Assembly: GCA_016707075.1 (NCBI GenBank)
Contig: JADJII010000001.1
Coordinates: 124,001 to 188,000 of the forward strand
Length of the DNA: 64,000 nt
Direction of reading: 5' to 3'
From: Egaibacter danicus
GTDB lineage: Bacteria > Pseudomonadota > Gammaproteobacteria > Burkholderiales > Burkholderiaceae_C
The notes beneath the pieces were generated by a model that had not been told where the DNA came from, searched no databases, and saw nothing but the letters and a program-made list of their open reading frames with translations. Positions 55,345 through 64,000 of the stretch are shown piece after piece. The stretch's first letter is position 1. Every line of letters starts with the position of its first letter. The position numbers and the translations under genes were made by a program.

Positions 55345-56274
55345 ATGGATATTTTTCTCCAGCAGATCATCAACGGTTTGGTGCTGGGCAGCGTCTATGC
55401 TCTGGTGGCCCTGGGCTACACCATGGTGTACGGCATCATTCAGCTGATCAACTTTGCACATGGCGAAGTCCTGATGGTGGGGGCGCTCACAGCCTGGACG
55501 GTTGCCGGTTATGTGCAGCCGATGTTCCCGGGCATGCCAGGCTGGGTGGTGCTGATACTGGCGACGCTGGTGGCCTGCACGGTGTCCGCCGTGTTGAACT
55601 TCAGCATTGAGAAAATTGCCTATCGGCCACTACGCAATTCACCGCGGCTCGCCCCGCTGATCACCGCCATCGGCATGTCACTGCTGTTGCAGACGCTGGC
55701 CATGATCATCTGGAAGCCCAATCCCAAGCCATTCCCCAACCTGCTGCCTTCCACGCCCTATGAGATTTTCGGCGCGGTGATTTCCCCGACTGACCTGCTG
55801 ATTTTGTCGCTCACCGCCATTCTGCTGGTGGCGCTGGTCTGGCTGGTGAACTACACGTCGCTGGGCCGCGCCATGCGTGCGACGGCCGAGAACCCCCGCG
55901 TTGCAGGTTTGATGGGTGTGAAGCCGGACGTGGTGATTTCGGCCACCTTCGTTATCGGCGCCGTGCTGGCGGCCATCGCCGGCATCATGCTGGCCATGAA
56001 GTACGGCACCGTGCAACATGCGATGGGCTTCTTGCCCGGTTTGAAAGCGTTTACCGCTGCGGTGTTTGGTGGCATTGGCAACCTGGCCGGCGCGGTGGTG
56101 GGTGGTGTGTTGCTGGGCCTGATTGAGGCCCTGGGCTCCGGCTATATCGGTGTGCTCACCGGCGGTGTGCTGGGCAGCCATTACTCCGAAATCTTCGCAT
56201 TTATCGTGTTGATCGTGATCCTGACCTTGCGTCCGTCCGGCTTGCTGGGGGAACGTGTGGCGGACCGCGCTTGA
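55345..56274 (+). CDS. livH: Branched-chain amino acid ABC permease LivH
   Basis: A 309-residue inner-membrane permease with eight or so helices. The LivH start QQIINGLVLGSVYALVALGY and the conserved TENPRVAGLMGV are present. It is first in livHMGF; the 237-base gap after rarA should hold the promoter, and the ATG at 55345 is preceded by a weak purine run. Confidence 0.93.
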   Translation: MDIFLQQIINGLVLGSVYALVALGYTMVYGIIQLINFAHGEVLMVGALTAWTVAGYVQPMFPGMPGWVVLILATLVACTVSAVLNFSIEKIAYRPLRNSPRLAPLITAIGMSLLLQTLAMIIWKPNPKPFPNLLPSTPYEIFGAVISPTDLLILSLTAILLVALVWLVNYTSLGRAMRATAENPRVAGLMGVKPDVVISATFVIGAVLAAIAGIMLAMKYGTVQHAMGFLPGLKAFTAAVFGGIGNLAGAVVGGVLLGLIEALGSGYIGVLTGGVLGSHYSEIFAFIVLIVILTLRPSGLLGERVADRA

Positions 56275-56284
56275 GGAGCACAAC

Positions 56285-57367
56285 ATGAAAAACAACAAGA
56301 CTGCTATTTTGTTTGTCGTAGCGGCCATCGGGCTCGTGATCATGCCGCTGGTCCTGCAGACCTTCGGCAACTCATGGGTCCGCATTCTCGATACGGCCCT
56401 ACTGTATGTGCTGCTGGCCGTGGGCCTGAATATCGTGGTGGGTTACGCCGGTCTGCTGGACCTGGGCTACGTTGCATTTTTTGCGGTGGGCGCCTATCTG
56501 TTCGGTCTGCTGAATTCGCCTCACCTGACGGATACCTTTCCAGCCATCGCCGCCCTGTTTCCACATGGGCTGCATACGCCGCTGTGGATCACGATTCCGC
56601 TGGCCGCAGGGGTGGCGGGCCTGTTTGGCATTTTGCTGGGCGCGCCCACGCTGAAATTGCGCGGTGATTACCTGGCCATCGTCACATTGGGTTTTGGTGA
56701 AATCATCCGCGTGTTCATGAACAACCTGGATCACCCGGTCAACATCACCAACGGCCCCAAAGGCATTGCCCAGATTGATTCCATCAGTTTTTTTGGCATC
56801 AATTTCGGCAAACCGTTTAGTGCGTTCGGCCTGACGCTGGCCCCGGTCACGCTGTATTACTACCTCTTTCTGGCGCTGGTGGTGTTCACCATCGTCGTCA
56901 GCCACCGGCTGGCGCTGTCCCGTATCGGCCGCGCCTGGATGGCCATCCGTGAAGACGAAATTGCCGCCAAGGCCATGGGCATCAACACGCGCAACATGAA
57001 GTTGCTGGCCTTTGGCATGGGCGCCACGTTTGGCGGCGTCAGCGGCTCGATGTTTGCAGCGTTTCAGGGCTTTATTTCCCCGGAGTCGTTCACGTTGATG
57101 GAATCCGTGATGATTGTGGCGATGGTGGTGTTGGGTGGCCTGGGTCACCTGCCGGGTGTGGTGCTGGGCGCCGTGCTGCTGGCAGCTTTGCCGGAAGTGC
57201 TGCGGCATCTGGCTGGCCCGCTGCAGGGATTGACGGGCGGGCGACTGGATGCCTCCATCCTGCGCCAGCTGCTGATTGCGCTGGCCATGATCATCATCAT
57301 GCTGATGCGACCGCGGGGGCTTTGGCCATCGCCCGATCACGGCAAGTCACTGCAAACCAGCGTCTGA
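56285..57367 (+). CDS. livM: Branched-chain amino acid ABC permease LivM
   Basis: A 360-residue permease with eight to nine hydrophobic segments; GLNIVVGYAGLLDLGYVAFFAVGAY and the EAA-like loop are the family marks. It pairs with LivH. The ATG at 56285 has GAGGAGCAC before it, and the spacing to livH is 10 bases. Confidence 0.93.
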   Translation: MKNNKTAILFVVAAIGLVIMPLVLQTFGNSWVRILDTALLYVLLAVGLNIVVGYAGLLDLGYVAFFAVGAYLFGLLNSPHLTDTFPAIAALFPHGLHTPLWITIPLAAGVAGLFGILLGAPTLKLRGDYLAIVTLGFGEIIRVFMNNLDHPVNITNGPKGIAQIDSISFFGINFGKPFSAFGLTLAPVTLYYYLFLALVVFTIVVSHRLALSRIGRAWMAIREDEIAAKAMGINTRNMKLLAFGMGATFGGVSGSMFAAFQGFISPESFTLMESVMIVAMVVLGGLGHLPGVVLGAVLLAALPEVLRHLAGPLQGLTGGRLDASILRQLLIALAMIIIMLMRPRGLWPSPDHGKSLQTSV

Positions 57368-57377
57368 GGAGAGCAGC

Positions 57378-58148
57378 ATGACAGACACCATTCTCAAAGT
57401 TGCCGGCATTTCCAAACGCTTTGGCGGCCTGCAGGCCCTCAGCGATGTCGGCATCACTATCCAGCGCGGTCAGGTTTATGGCTTGATTGGTCCCAACGGC
57501 GCTGGTAAAACCACCTTCTTCAACGTCATTACCGGCCTGTACACGCCGGACAGCGGCACGTTCGAGCTGGCTGGCAAGCCCTATGAACCGACAGCGGTGC
57601 ACGAAGTGGCCAAGGCGGGCATTGCCCGTACCTTCCAGAACATTCGACTGTTTGCCGAAATGACGGCACTGGAGAATGTGATGGTGGGACGCCACATCCG
57701 CACCGGCTCCGGCCTGCTGGGGGCCATGTTCCGTACACCGGGCTTCAGGGCAGAAGAAGCAGCGATTGCCAAACGTGCACAGGAGTTGCTGGATTACGTG
57801 GGCATTGGCAAGTTTGCCGATTACAAGGCCCGCACACTCAGCTATGGCGACCAGCGCCGTCTCGAAATAGCCCGCGCGCTGGCGACCGACCCCCGGCTGA
57901 TTGCGCTGGACGAGCCCGCCGCCGGCATGAACGCGACCGAGAAAATACAGCTGCGCGCGCTGATTGACCAGATTCGCAAAGATCAGCGAACGATTTTGCT
58001 CATCGAGCACGACGTGAAGCTGGTGATGGGTTTGTGTGACCGCGTGACTGTGCTCGACTACGGCAAACAGATTGCAGAGGGCCTGCCCGCAGATGTGCAG
58101 AAGAACGAAAAAGTGATTGAGGCTTACCTGGGCACGGGAGGACACTGA
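57378..58148 (+). CDS. livG: Branched-chain amino acid ABC ATPase LivG
   Basis: A 256-residue ATPase with Walker A GPNGAGKTT (38-46), LSYGDQRRLEIARAL as the signature and LIALDEPAAGMN. LivG type is recognised by the AGMN after Walker B. One of the two motor subunits. Confidence 0.94.
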   Translation: MTDTILKVAGISKRFGGLQALSDVGITIQRGQVYGLIGPNGAGKTTFFNVITGLYTPDSGTFELAGKPYEPTAVHEVAKAGIARTFQNIRLFAEMTALENVMVGRHIRTGSGLLGAMFRTPGFRAEEAAIAKRAQELLDYVGIGKFADYKARTLSYGDQRRLEIARALATDPRLIALDEPAAGMNATEKIQLRALIDQIRKDQRTILLIEHDVKLVMGLCDRVTVLDYGKQIAEGLPADVQKNEKVIEAYLGTGGH

Positions 58149-58149
58149 C

Positions 58150-58866
58150 ATGGCAACAACATTACTCAAAGTCAGCGGCCTCAAGGTCGCATACGGTGGC
58201 ATTCAGGCCGTGAAGGGCGTGGACTTCGAAGTGCGCGAGGGCGAGCTGGTCACCCTGATCGGCTCCAACGGCGCGGGCAAGACCACCACCATGAAAGCCA
58301 TTACCGGTTCGTTGGCCATCGGCGCCGGGGACATCGAATACCTGGGCAAAAGCATCAAGGGTCAGGGCCCGTGGGACCTGGTGAAGCAGGGCCTGGCCAT
58401 GGTGCCGGAAGGCCGCGGCGTGTTTGCCCGCATGACGATTACCGAGAACCTGCAGATGGGCGCCTACATTCGTAAGGACAAGGCGGACATTGCTGCAGAC
58501 ATTGAAAAAGTATTCGGCATCTTCCCCCGCCTGAAAGAGCGTAAAGACCAGCTTGCCGGCACCATGTCGGGCGGCGAGCAGCAAATGCTGGCGATGGGCC
58601 GCGCGCTGATGAGCCGCCCCAAAGTGCTGCTGCTGGACGAGCCGTCCATGGGCCTGTCACCCATCATGGTGGACAAGATCTTTGAGGTGGTGCGTGATGT
58701 CTATGCGCAGGGCGTGACCGTGTTGCTGGTGGAGCAAAACGCCAGTCGTGCGCTGGGTATCGCCAACCGCGGCTATGTGATGGAGTCGGGTCTGGTCACG
58801 ATGACCGGCGACGCCAAAGAAATGCTGAAAGACCCGAAGGTTCGGGCAGCCTATCTGGGCGAGTGA
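58150..58866 (+). CDS. livF: Branched-chain amino acid ABC ATPase LivF
   Basis: A 238-residue ATPase: Walker A GSNGAGKTT (38-46), MSGGEQQMLAMGRALM and LLLDEPSMGLSP, the LivF marks. Starts one base after the livG stop. Its stop overlaps that of the convergent MFS gene by 16 bases. No binding-protein gene (livJ/K) lies in the window. Confidence 0.94.
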   Translation: MATTLLKVSGLKVAYGGIQAVKGVDFEVREGELVTLIGSNGAGKTTTMKAITGSLAIGAGDIEYLGKSIKGQGPWDLVKQGLAMVPEGRGVFARMTITENLQMGAYIRKDKADIAADIEKVFGIFPRLKERKDQLAGTMSGGEQQMLAMGRALMSRPKVLLLDEPSMGLSPIMVDKIFEVVRDVYAQGVTVLLVEQNASRALGIANRGYVMESGLVTMTGDAKEMLKDPKVRAAYLGE

Positions 58867-60047
58867 ACCTGACCAGACGTGGGCCGGTTCGCAAAGGCCC
58901 ACAACGCAGCGCCTGCCGCCACACCGGCAGCGTGGCCCAGCGACAGCTTCAGGGCGCTGTCAAACAACATCGGCGAGACCAGACCGGCCACGATGGAGAA
59001 CAGCAGCATCTGGATGAAACCCTGCATGGATGCCGCCAGACCGCTCATTTGGGGAAACAGGTCCAGCGTTCGGACCATCATGCCGGGTGAAACCAATGCC
59101 AGACCGAAGGTGTAGACCATGATCGGCATCACGGCGTAGGGTACCCGTGCGACATACATCGATGTGTAGATAACGCCCATCGCAACGCCGCTCAGCGCGA
59201 TCACAAAACCCATCAGCATCATGCGAGCTGGCGCTACGCGCCTGGCAAATCGGCTCGCCAGGCCGGAGCCCAGAATCAAGCCGCCTACCATCGGCGTGAA
59301 CAGCCAGGCGAAGGCGGTTTCAGGCTGGTGCAGGATACCCATCACGAACGCCGAAGCCGATCCGATATACAGCGGAATGCCCGAGAACATGAGTGCAATG
59401 CTCAAGGACATGAGCGCAAACCGTGAATGCTTCACACACAGCAGGTAGTTGGCGGCAATCGGCCGCAGCGCAAAGGGCGTGCGCCGTTCCCGGGGCAGGG
59501 TTTCCGGCAGCAGGCGATAGCAGGCGATGAACACCAGCACGGCGATGCCACCCAGAAACACGAAAACCGAGCGCCAGCCCAGCGTGGTTTCCAGCCAGCC
59601 GCCGATCACCGGTGCAATCACGGGCGCCAGTCCGAACACCATGGTCATGATGGCGGTGGCACGGTGCGCGTCGTGTCCTTTGAAATGGTCTTGCACAACG
59701 GCGCGACCCACCACACTGCCCGCGCCAGCTGACAGGCCCTGCAGCGCCCGCAGAAAAATCAGCATGCCGGCGCTGGTCGCCAGGGCGCAGGCAAACGAAG
59801 TGATGGCAAACAGCGCCAGTGACACCAGCAGCACGGGGCGTCTCCCGAACGAATCGGACAGCGTGCCGTAGAACAGCATCATGGCGGCCATGCTCAGCAC
59901 AAATACGCTCAGCGTTTGCTGCACCACCACGGGTGAGACGGCGAAGGTGCTGGCAATGGACGGAAACGAGGGCAGGTAGGTGTCGATGCCCAGCGCGCCC
60001 ATCATGGACAGGATGGCCAGAATGACAATCAGCAGCGAGTCTTGCAT
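58851..60047 (-). CDS. Bcr/CflA family multidrug efflux MFS transporter
   Basis: A 398-residue 12-helix transporter with the Bcr/CflA motifs GALGIDTYLPSFPSIA, the GTLSDSFGRRPVLL motif A and RALQGLSAGAGSVVGRAVVQD. It should export drugs or metabolites by proton antiport. The ATG at 60047 is preferred; the frame further upstream reads through the fghA start region and is not protein-like. Confidence 0.9.
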   Translation of the reverse strand: MQDSLLIVILAILSMMGALGIDTYLPSFPSIASTFAVSPVVVQQTLSVFVLSMAAMMLFYGTLSDSFGRRPVLLVSLALFAITSFACALATSAGMLIFLRALQGLSAGAGSVVGRAVVQDHFKGHDAHRATAIMTMVFGLAPVIAPVIGGWLETTLGWRSVFVFLGGIAVLVFIACYRLLPETLPRERRTPFALRPIAANYLLCVKHSRFALMSLSIALMFSGIPLYIGSASAFVMGILHQPETAFAWLFTPMVGGLILGSGLASRFARRVAPARMMLMGFVIALSGVAMGVIYTSMYVARVPYAVMPIMVYTFGLALVSPGMMVRTLDLFPQMSGLAASMQGFIQMLLFSIVAGLVSPMLFDSALKLSLGHAAGVAAGAALWAFANRPTSGQVHSPR

Positions 60048-60054
60048 GGCTGAT

Positions 60055-60903
60055 TTACAGCAGAGTCTGCGCGTGATGATCGAGGTGATCGTCCATGAAG
60101 GTCGAAATAAAGTAGTAGCCGTGATCGTAGCCCGCATGTCGGCGCAGCATCAGCGGTTGACCGATTTGGTCACACGCGGCTTCAAAGGCTTCGGGGCGCA
60201 GCTGGACTGGCAGGAATTTGTCGGCCAGACCCTGATCGATCAGGATGCCAGCCGGGTAAGGCGCCGAATTTTTCGAACGCATCAGCAGGCTGCTGTCATG
60301 GGCAGCCCAGGTGGACTCGTCTGGTCCCAGATAACCCTCGAACGCGTTCTGACCCCATGGACACTTTGTGGGCAAACAGATAGGTGCAAAGGCAGAGACC
60401 GATTTGAACTGCGCTGGATGGCGCAAGGCCAGGGTCAGGGCGCCGTGGCCACCCATGGAATGGCCAAAGATGCCTATCTGATTGATGTTGATCGGCAGAT
60501 GCTTTGCAACCAGTGGCAACAGTTCGGCGGTGAGGTAACTCTCCATGCGGTAATGCTGGCTCCACGGCGCCTCTGTGGCATCCAGATAAAAGCCGGCGCC
60601 CACACCAAAGTCCCAACTGTCCGAGTCACCCGGCAGTTTGGCTCCCCTCGGGCTGGTATCGGGCGCGATCAGTGCCAGGCCCAGTTCGGCGGCATGGCGC
60701 TGCGCACCGGCTTTGGTCATGAAGGTTTCTTCATTGCAGGTCAGGCCTGCCAAGTACATCAGCGCAGGTACCGGGCCGTGTATTGCCTGCGGCGGCAGGT
60801 ACACCGAGAAGCGCATGGGCAGCCCGATCTCGCGCGAGTGGTGCTCGACGAAAAGCTGTTTGCCGCCGAAGCTACGGTGTTCAGACAAGGTTTTGAGGGT
60901 CAT
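60055..60903 (-). CDS. fghA: S-formylglutathione hydrolase
   Basis: A 282-residue esterase that hydrolyses S-formylglutathione to formate and glutathione. GHSMGGHGALTLALR holds the serine (about 149), and GYDHGYYF near the end holds the histidine. Second step of glutathione-linked formaldehyde removal. Its ATGA start overlaps the stop of the upstream alpha/beta hydrolase. Confidence 0.94.
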   Translation of the reverse strand: MTLKTLSEHRSFGGKQLFVEHHSREIGLPMRFSVYLPPQAIHGPVPALMYLAGLTCNEETFMTKAGAQRHAAELGLALIAPDTSPRGAKLPGDSDSWDFGVGAGFYLDATEAPWSQHYRMESYLTAELLPLVAKHLPININQIGIFGHSMGGHGALTLALRHPAQFKSVSAFAPICLPTKCPWGQNAFEGYLGPDESTWAAHDSSLLMRSKNSAPYPAGILIDQGLADKFLPVQLRPEAFEAACDQIGQPLMLRRHAGYDHGYYFISTFMDDHLDHHAQTLL

Positions 60904-61808
60904 GTGCTGGACTGTACGAGTTCCCACACCGCGTCTGCAAATACCTCGGGCATTTCCTGCGGCAGGTTGTGCCCTGCGCCTGGCACCAGCCGGTGCGAAC
61001 GCGGCCCGCTGAATTGCTGGGCATGAGCCGCGGCGGGCGCAGGAGGACGCACGCCGTCGTCGGTGCCGTCGAAGGTGATGCTGGGCACGACAATGACAGG
61101 TTGCGCGGCCAGACGGCGTTCGATGTCGGCAAAGGCCGGGTCACCCGTCACCAGCCCAAAACGGTGGCGATAGGAGTGAATCACCACGTCCACAAAGTCC
61201 GGGTTGTCGAAGGCCGCAGCACTGCGCTCGAATGTGGCGTCGTCAAATTGCCAGGTGGGCGACCACAGATTCCACAACAGCCGGCACACGCCGCGCCGGT
61301 TTGCTGCCAGGCCTGCACGACCCCGCTCACTGTGAAAGTAATACTGGTACCACAGGCTGTGCTCGTTCTCGGGGGTATCCGGCACCATGGCTTTCGCGAT
61401 GTTCTGAATGTTGTAGCTGTTGAGCGAGACCAGGCCGATGCACCGCTCTGGCCAAAGAGCCGCCACGACGCAGGCGGCGCGGCCACCCCAGTCGTAGCCA
61501 GCCAGCACAGCTTTCGGAATGGACAGCGCGTCCATCAGCGCCAGCAGGTCTGCGCCCAACGCTGCCTGTTCGCCCGAGCGCGGCGTGGTAGCGTCCAGAA
61601 AACGCGTGCCGCCATAGCCACGCAGATACGGGACGATCACACGACAACCCCTGGCGGCCAGGAGCGGCGCGACCTCGGCGTAAGCGTGAATGTCATACGG
61701 AAAGCCATGCATCAGCAGCACGGGCGCGCCGTCCACGGGGCCTGTCTCGTACAGCGCCACGTCCAGCACACCCGCCTTGATGCAGCGTAAGGGTTGAAGG
61801 ACTTTCAT
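60900..61808 (-). CDS. Alpha/beta hydrolase, epoxide-hydrolase / dehalogenase type
   Basis: A 302-residue hydrolase with an aspartate nucleophile. HGFP (34-37), nucleophile Asp106 in GYDWGGR, and a late catalytic GAGHNLPQE. An Asp instead of Ser points to epoxide hydrolases or haloalkane dehalogenases rather than esterases. The cap domain is rich in Trp, as in those enzymes. It sits between fghA and the class III dehydrogenase gene, so perhaps it serves a compound that yields formaldehyde, but this is only context. A dispersed repeat precedes it. Confidence 0.85.
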   Translation of the reverse strand: MKVLQPLRCIKAGVLDVALYETGPVDGAPVLLMHGFPYDIHAYAEVAPLLAARGCRVIVPYLRGYGGTRFLDATTPRSGEQAALGADLLALMDALSIPKAVLAGYDWGGRAACVVAALWPERCIGLVSLNSYNIQNIAKAMVPDTPENEHSLWYQYYFHSERGRAGLAANRRGVCRLLWNLWSPTWQFDDATFERSAAAFDNPDFVDVVIHSYRHRFGLVTGDPAFADIERRLAAQPVIVVPSITFDGTDDGVRPPAPAAAHAQQFSGPRSHRLVPGAGHNLPQEMPEVFADAVWELVQSST

Positions 61809-61868
61809 TGCTATAAATTCAATAGCTACTCACGCATATTACATGAGGGCTGAGGGGCTAAAAACATC
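61809..61868. repeat. Dispersed repeat copy 4 (intergenic)
   Basis: Reads AATAGCTACTCACGCATATT, then ATGAGGGCTGAGGGGC and a run of A. Closest relative of the copy at 43141, in the same orientation, between the alpha/beta hydrolase and adhC genes. Confidence 0.85.
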
Positions 61869-61897
61869 CCGAAATGGCGGTAATTTTCCGGTCTTTC

Positions 61898-63004
61898 CTA
61901 ATACAGCACCACACCACGAATCGACTCGCCGCGCTTCATCAGGTCGAACCCCTTGTTGATGTCTTCCAGCGGCATGGTGTGGGTGATGAGGTCGTCGATG
62001 TTGATCTTGCCGTCCATGTACCAGTCCACAATCTTCGGCACATCGGTGCGGCCGCGTGCACCGCCAAAAGCCGAGCCCTCCCATTTGCGGCCGGTCACCA
62101 GCTGGAAGGGCCGCGTGCTGATCTCGGCGCCCGCTTCTGCCACGCCAATGATGATGCTGCGGCCCCAGCCCTTGTGCGTGCATTCCAGCGCCTGGCGCAT
62201 GACCTTGGTGTTGCCAATGCACTCAAAGCTGTAGTCGGCACCACCATCGGTCAGCTGAACAATCGCGTCCACCACGTTTTCGGTGTTCTTGGGATTGATG
62301 AAATGCGTCATGCCGAATTTTCGCGCCATGGCTTCGCGTTCGGGGTTCAGATCAACGCCGATGATCTTGTCGGCACCCACCATCTTCAGGCCCTGGATCA
62401 CATTGAGTCCAATGCCACCCAGGCCAAATACAACAGCATTTGCGCCTGCTTCTACTTTCGCCGTAAAGATGACAGCGCCAATGCCGGTGGTGACGCCACA
62501 GCCGATGTAGCAAACCTTGTCGAACGGCGCATCTTTACGAATTTTGGCCAGCGAGATTTCGGGCGCCACCGTGTAGTTGCTGAAGGTGGAGGTACCCATG
62601 TAATGAAAGATGGGTTTGCCGTCCAGGCTGAAGCGACTGGTGGCGTCGGGCATCAGGCCCTTGCCCTGCGTCCCGCGAATCAGCTGGCACAGATTGGTTT
62701 TGCGCGAGAGGCAGAACTTGCACTGACGACACTCGGGCGTGTACAGCGGAATGACGTGATCGCCTTTTTGCAGTGACGTGACACCCGGCCCCACGTCCAC
62801 CACGATGCCTGCGCCTTCGTGACCCAGAATGGCAGGAAAGATGCCTTCGGGGTCGGCGCCAGACAGCGTGTAGTAGTCGGTATGGCAAATGCCAGTGGCT
62901 TTGATCTCCACCAGCACCTCGCCGAATTTCGGGCCTTGCAGGTCCACGGTTTCAATGGTGAGGGGGCTGCCTGCTTTCCAGGCGACGGCTGCTTTTGTTT
63001 TCAT
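61898..63004 (-). CDS. adhC: S-(hydroxymethyl)glutathione dehydrogenase / class III alcohol dehydrogenase
   Basis: A 368-residue zinc enzyme oxidising S-hydroxymethylglutathione with NAD+. Catalytic ligands C40, H62-E63 and C168; structural zinc at C92, C95, C98 and C106; NAD-binding GLGGIGLNVI; the C-terminal half is typical of class III. With fghA two genes downstream it forms the usual formaldehyde detoxification route. Confidence 0.95.
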   Translation of the reverse strand: MKTKAAVAWKAGSPLTIETVDLQGPKFGEVLVEIKATGICHTDYYTLSGADPEGIFPAILGHEGAGIVVDVGPGVTSLQKGDHVIPLYTPECRQCKFCLSRKTNLCQLIRGTQGKGLMPDATSRFSLDGKPIFHYMGTSTFSNYTVAPEISLAKIRKDAPFDKVCYIGCGVTTGIGAVIFTAKVEAGANAVVFGLGGIGLNVIQGLKMVGADKIIGVDLNPEREAMARKFGMTHFINPKNTENVVDAIVQLTDGGADYSFECIGNTKVMRQALECTHKGWGRSIIIGVAEAGAEISTRPFQLVTGRKWEGSAFGGARGRTDVPKIVDWYMDGKINIDDLITHTMPLEDINKGFDLMKRGESIRGVVLY

Positions 63005-63030
63005 GCTTGAACCCTGTGTGAATCTCGTGA

Positions 63031-64000
63031 CTAATCGACCTTGGCACCAGACACCTTGACCGGCTTTTCATATTTGGCCAGTTCGCTCTTCATGAACGCG
63101 CCAAATTGCTCGGGGTATTGGCAACGGGCTCCGCCATCAGCGTGGCGAAGCGGGCTTTAGCCTCCGGAGAGTTGAGTGCGGTGACAAACGCCTGATTCAA
63201 TCTGGCCACCACGTCTTTCGGTGTGGCTGCAGGGGCTACCAGCCCCCACCAGGTATCCACTTCAAAGCCTGGCAGTGTTTCGCTGACGGCAGGCACGTCG
63301 GGCAACGCCGCACTGCGCTTGGCCGTGGTCACCGCCAGCGCCTTGAGCTTGCCGGATTTGATGTTGGCCGATGCCGTGGCCAGGTTGTCGAAATTGAAAT
63401 CGACCTGACCGGACAGCAATCCCAGCTGCGCCGGGTTGCCACCGTTGTACGGAATGTGCACGGCAAAAATACCCGCCTGCGCCTTGAACATTTCGCCCGC
63501 GAGATGGCCGCCACTGCCGTTGCCGCCCGAGCCGTAGTTCAGCTTGCCGGGGTTGCCTTTGGCGTAACGGACCAGATCGGCCAGTGAATTGATCTGCAGC
63601 TTTTGCGCGGTGTCGGCATTCATCACCAGCACGTTGGGCACGCGTACCATTTGTGTGATGGGTGCAAAGTCGGTGTCCACGTTGAACGGCATCTTGCTGT
63701 ACAGCCAGGGGTTGATGGCGTGGGTGGCCAGTGCTGAAATGCCGATGGTCAGGCCGTCCGGCGCGGCCTTGGCGATGGCATCCACACCAATGTTGCCACC
63801 GCCACCGGGCCGGTTTTCGATGATCACCGTACCCAGTGTGTCCTTGACGCGCTCTGCCAGCAAGCGCGCGGTCACGTCGATCGGGCCACCAGGCGCGTAG
63901 GGCACGATCAGCCGAATGGGTTTGGTTGGGGTCTGCGCCAATGCCTGAATGGGAGCAAGCTGCAGCGTGATGGCCGCCGTGGCTGCGGCCCAATGGAGAA
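63031..64000 (-). pseudogene. Bug family (TctC-like) periplasmic binding protein, partial, with a one-base frame break
   Basis: The gene enters from the right edge, so its start is not seen. The first codons in the window end a signal peptide (TAAITLQLAPIQALAQ). The mature part reads KPIRLIVPYAPGGPIDVTARLLAE, the Bug hallmark, with ENRPGGGGNIG. The main frame stops at 63090; adding one base at about 63111 gives the normal end EQFGAFMKSELAKYEKPVKV, stopping at 63031. Bug proteins bind carboxylates and related compounds, often serving TctAB. Probably a sequence error rather than a broken gene. Confidence 0.82.

Noticed and set aside
1..64000. tRNA, rRNA, CRISPR arrays, phage genes or a replication origin
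   Set aside because: I looked for cloverleaf ends, regular spacer repeats, integrases and DnaA-box clusters and saw none that I would defend.

Overview
The window reads as chromosomal DNA of a betaproteobacterium of the order Burkholderiales, most likely a Comamonadaceae member of the Rhodoferax/Polaromonas type. This is inferred from protein character, high GC, a tripartite tricarboxylate transporter with a Bug-family binding protein, the family DUF3422, DUF1631 and DUF3445 proteins, and a short dispersed repeat. I ran no database search. Most of the window is housekeeping and metabolic DNA with tight operons. I saw no tRNA, rRNA, CRISPR array, prophage or replication origin.

Layout. 1-4.4 kb: end of a LolC/E permease, lolD, and a large membrane-bound GGDEF/EAL protein. 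4.4-8.5 kb (minus): trypsin-like protease, MoxR ATPase, DUF58 protein and VWA protein in one operon. 8.6-12.6 kb (minus): a four-gene ABC importer with a hairpin between binding protein and first permease. 12.8-16.2 kb: TatD nuclease, spermidine-synthase-like protein, GspE/PulE ATPase. 16.3-23.2 kb: tctBA, DUF3422, gamma-glutamyltransferase-like protein, DUF3445 protein, SDR. 23.4-24.3 kb: zinc-sensor-type diguanylate cyclase. 24.3-27.2 kb: an Omp85-like outer-membrane gene split by an IS30-family element. 27.3-32.3 kb: DMT exporter, quinone oxidoreductase, NUDIX hydrolase, Na/Pi-type transporter and lspA. 32.3-36.3 kb: ileS and ribF. 36.5-39.5 kb: HNH endonuclease and DUF1631. 39.5-46.6 kb: two acyl-CoA dehydrogenases, YceH, purN, DUF1653, an RsmB-type methyltransferase, a fatty acid desaturase, rpmG and rpmB. 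46.8-55.1 kb: trxB, a Crp/Fnr regulator, ftsK, lolA, a GFA protein, an AT-richer island with a small membrane protein and a UDG-like gene, then rarA. 55.3-58.9 kb: livHMGF. 58.9-64 kb (minus): Bcr/CflA exporter, the glutathione-dependent formaldehyde pair (fghA and class III adh) with an alpha/beta hydrolase between them, and a Bug-family binding protein running off the window.

Themes. Lipoprotein maturation and sorting is represented three times (lspA, lolCD, lolA). Two c-di-GMP enzymes are present; one carries an intact zinc-binding CZB domain, the other a C-terminal region that looks like a CZB domain without its ligands. The desaturase has an FNR-type box in class II geometry.

The least expected signals are: (i) a dispersed repeat of about 50-60 bp in intergenic spaces and also in frame inside genes (NUDIX hydrolase, acyl-CoA dehydrogenase, lolA signal peptide, rarA); (ii) a GC-rich patch of foreign character inside the IS30 transposase; and (iii) single-base frame breaks in the Na/Pi transporter and Bug genes, plus a cluster of about six in the 3' end of ileS. 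Point iii looks more like consensus error or a draft/metagenomic assembly than biology. I did not find a convincing wholly new multi-gene system.
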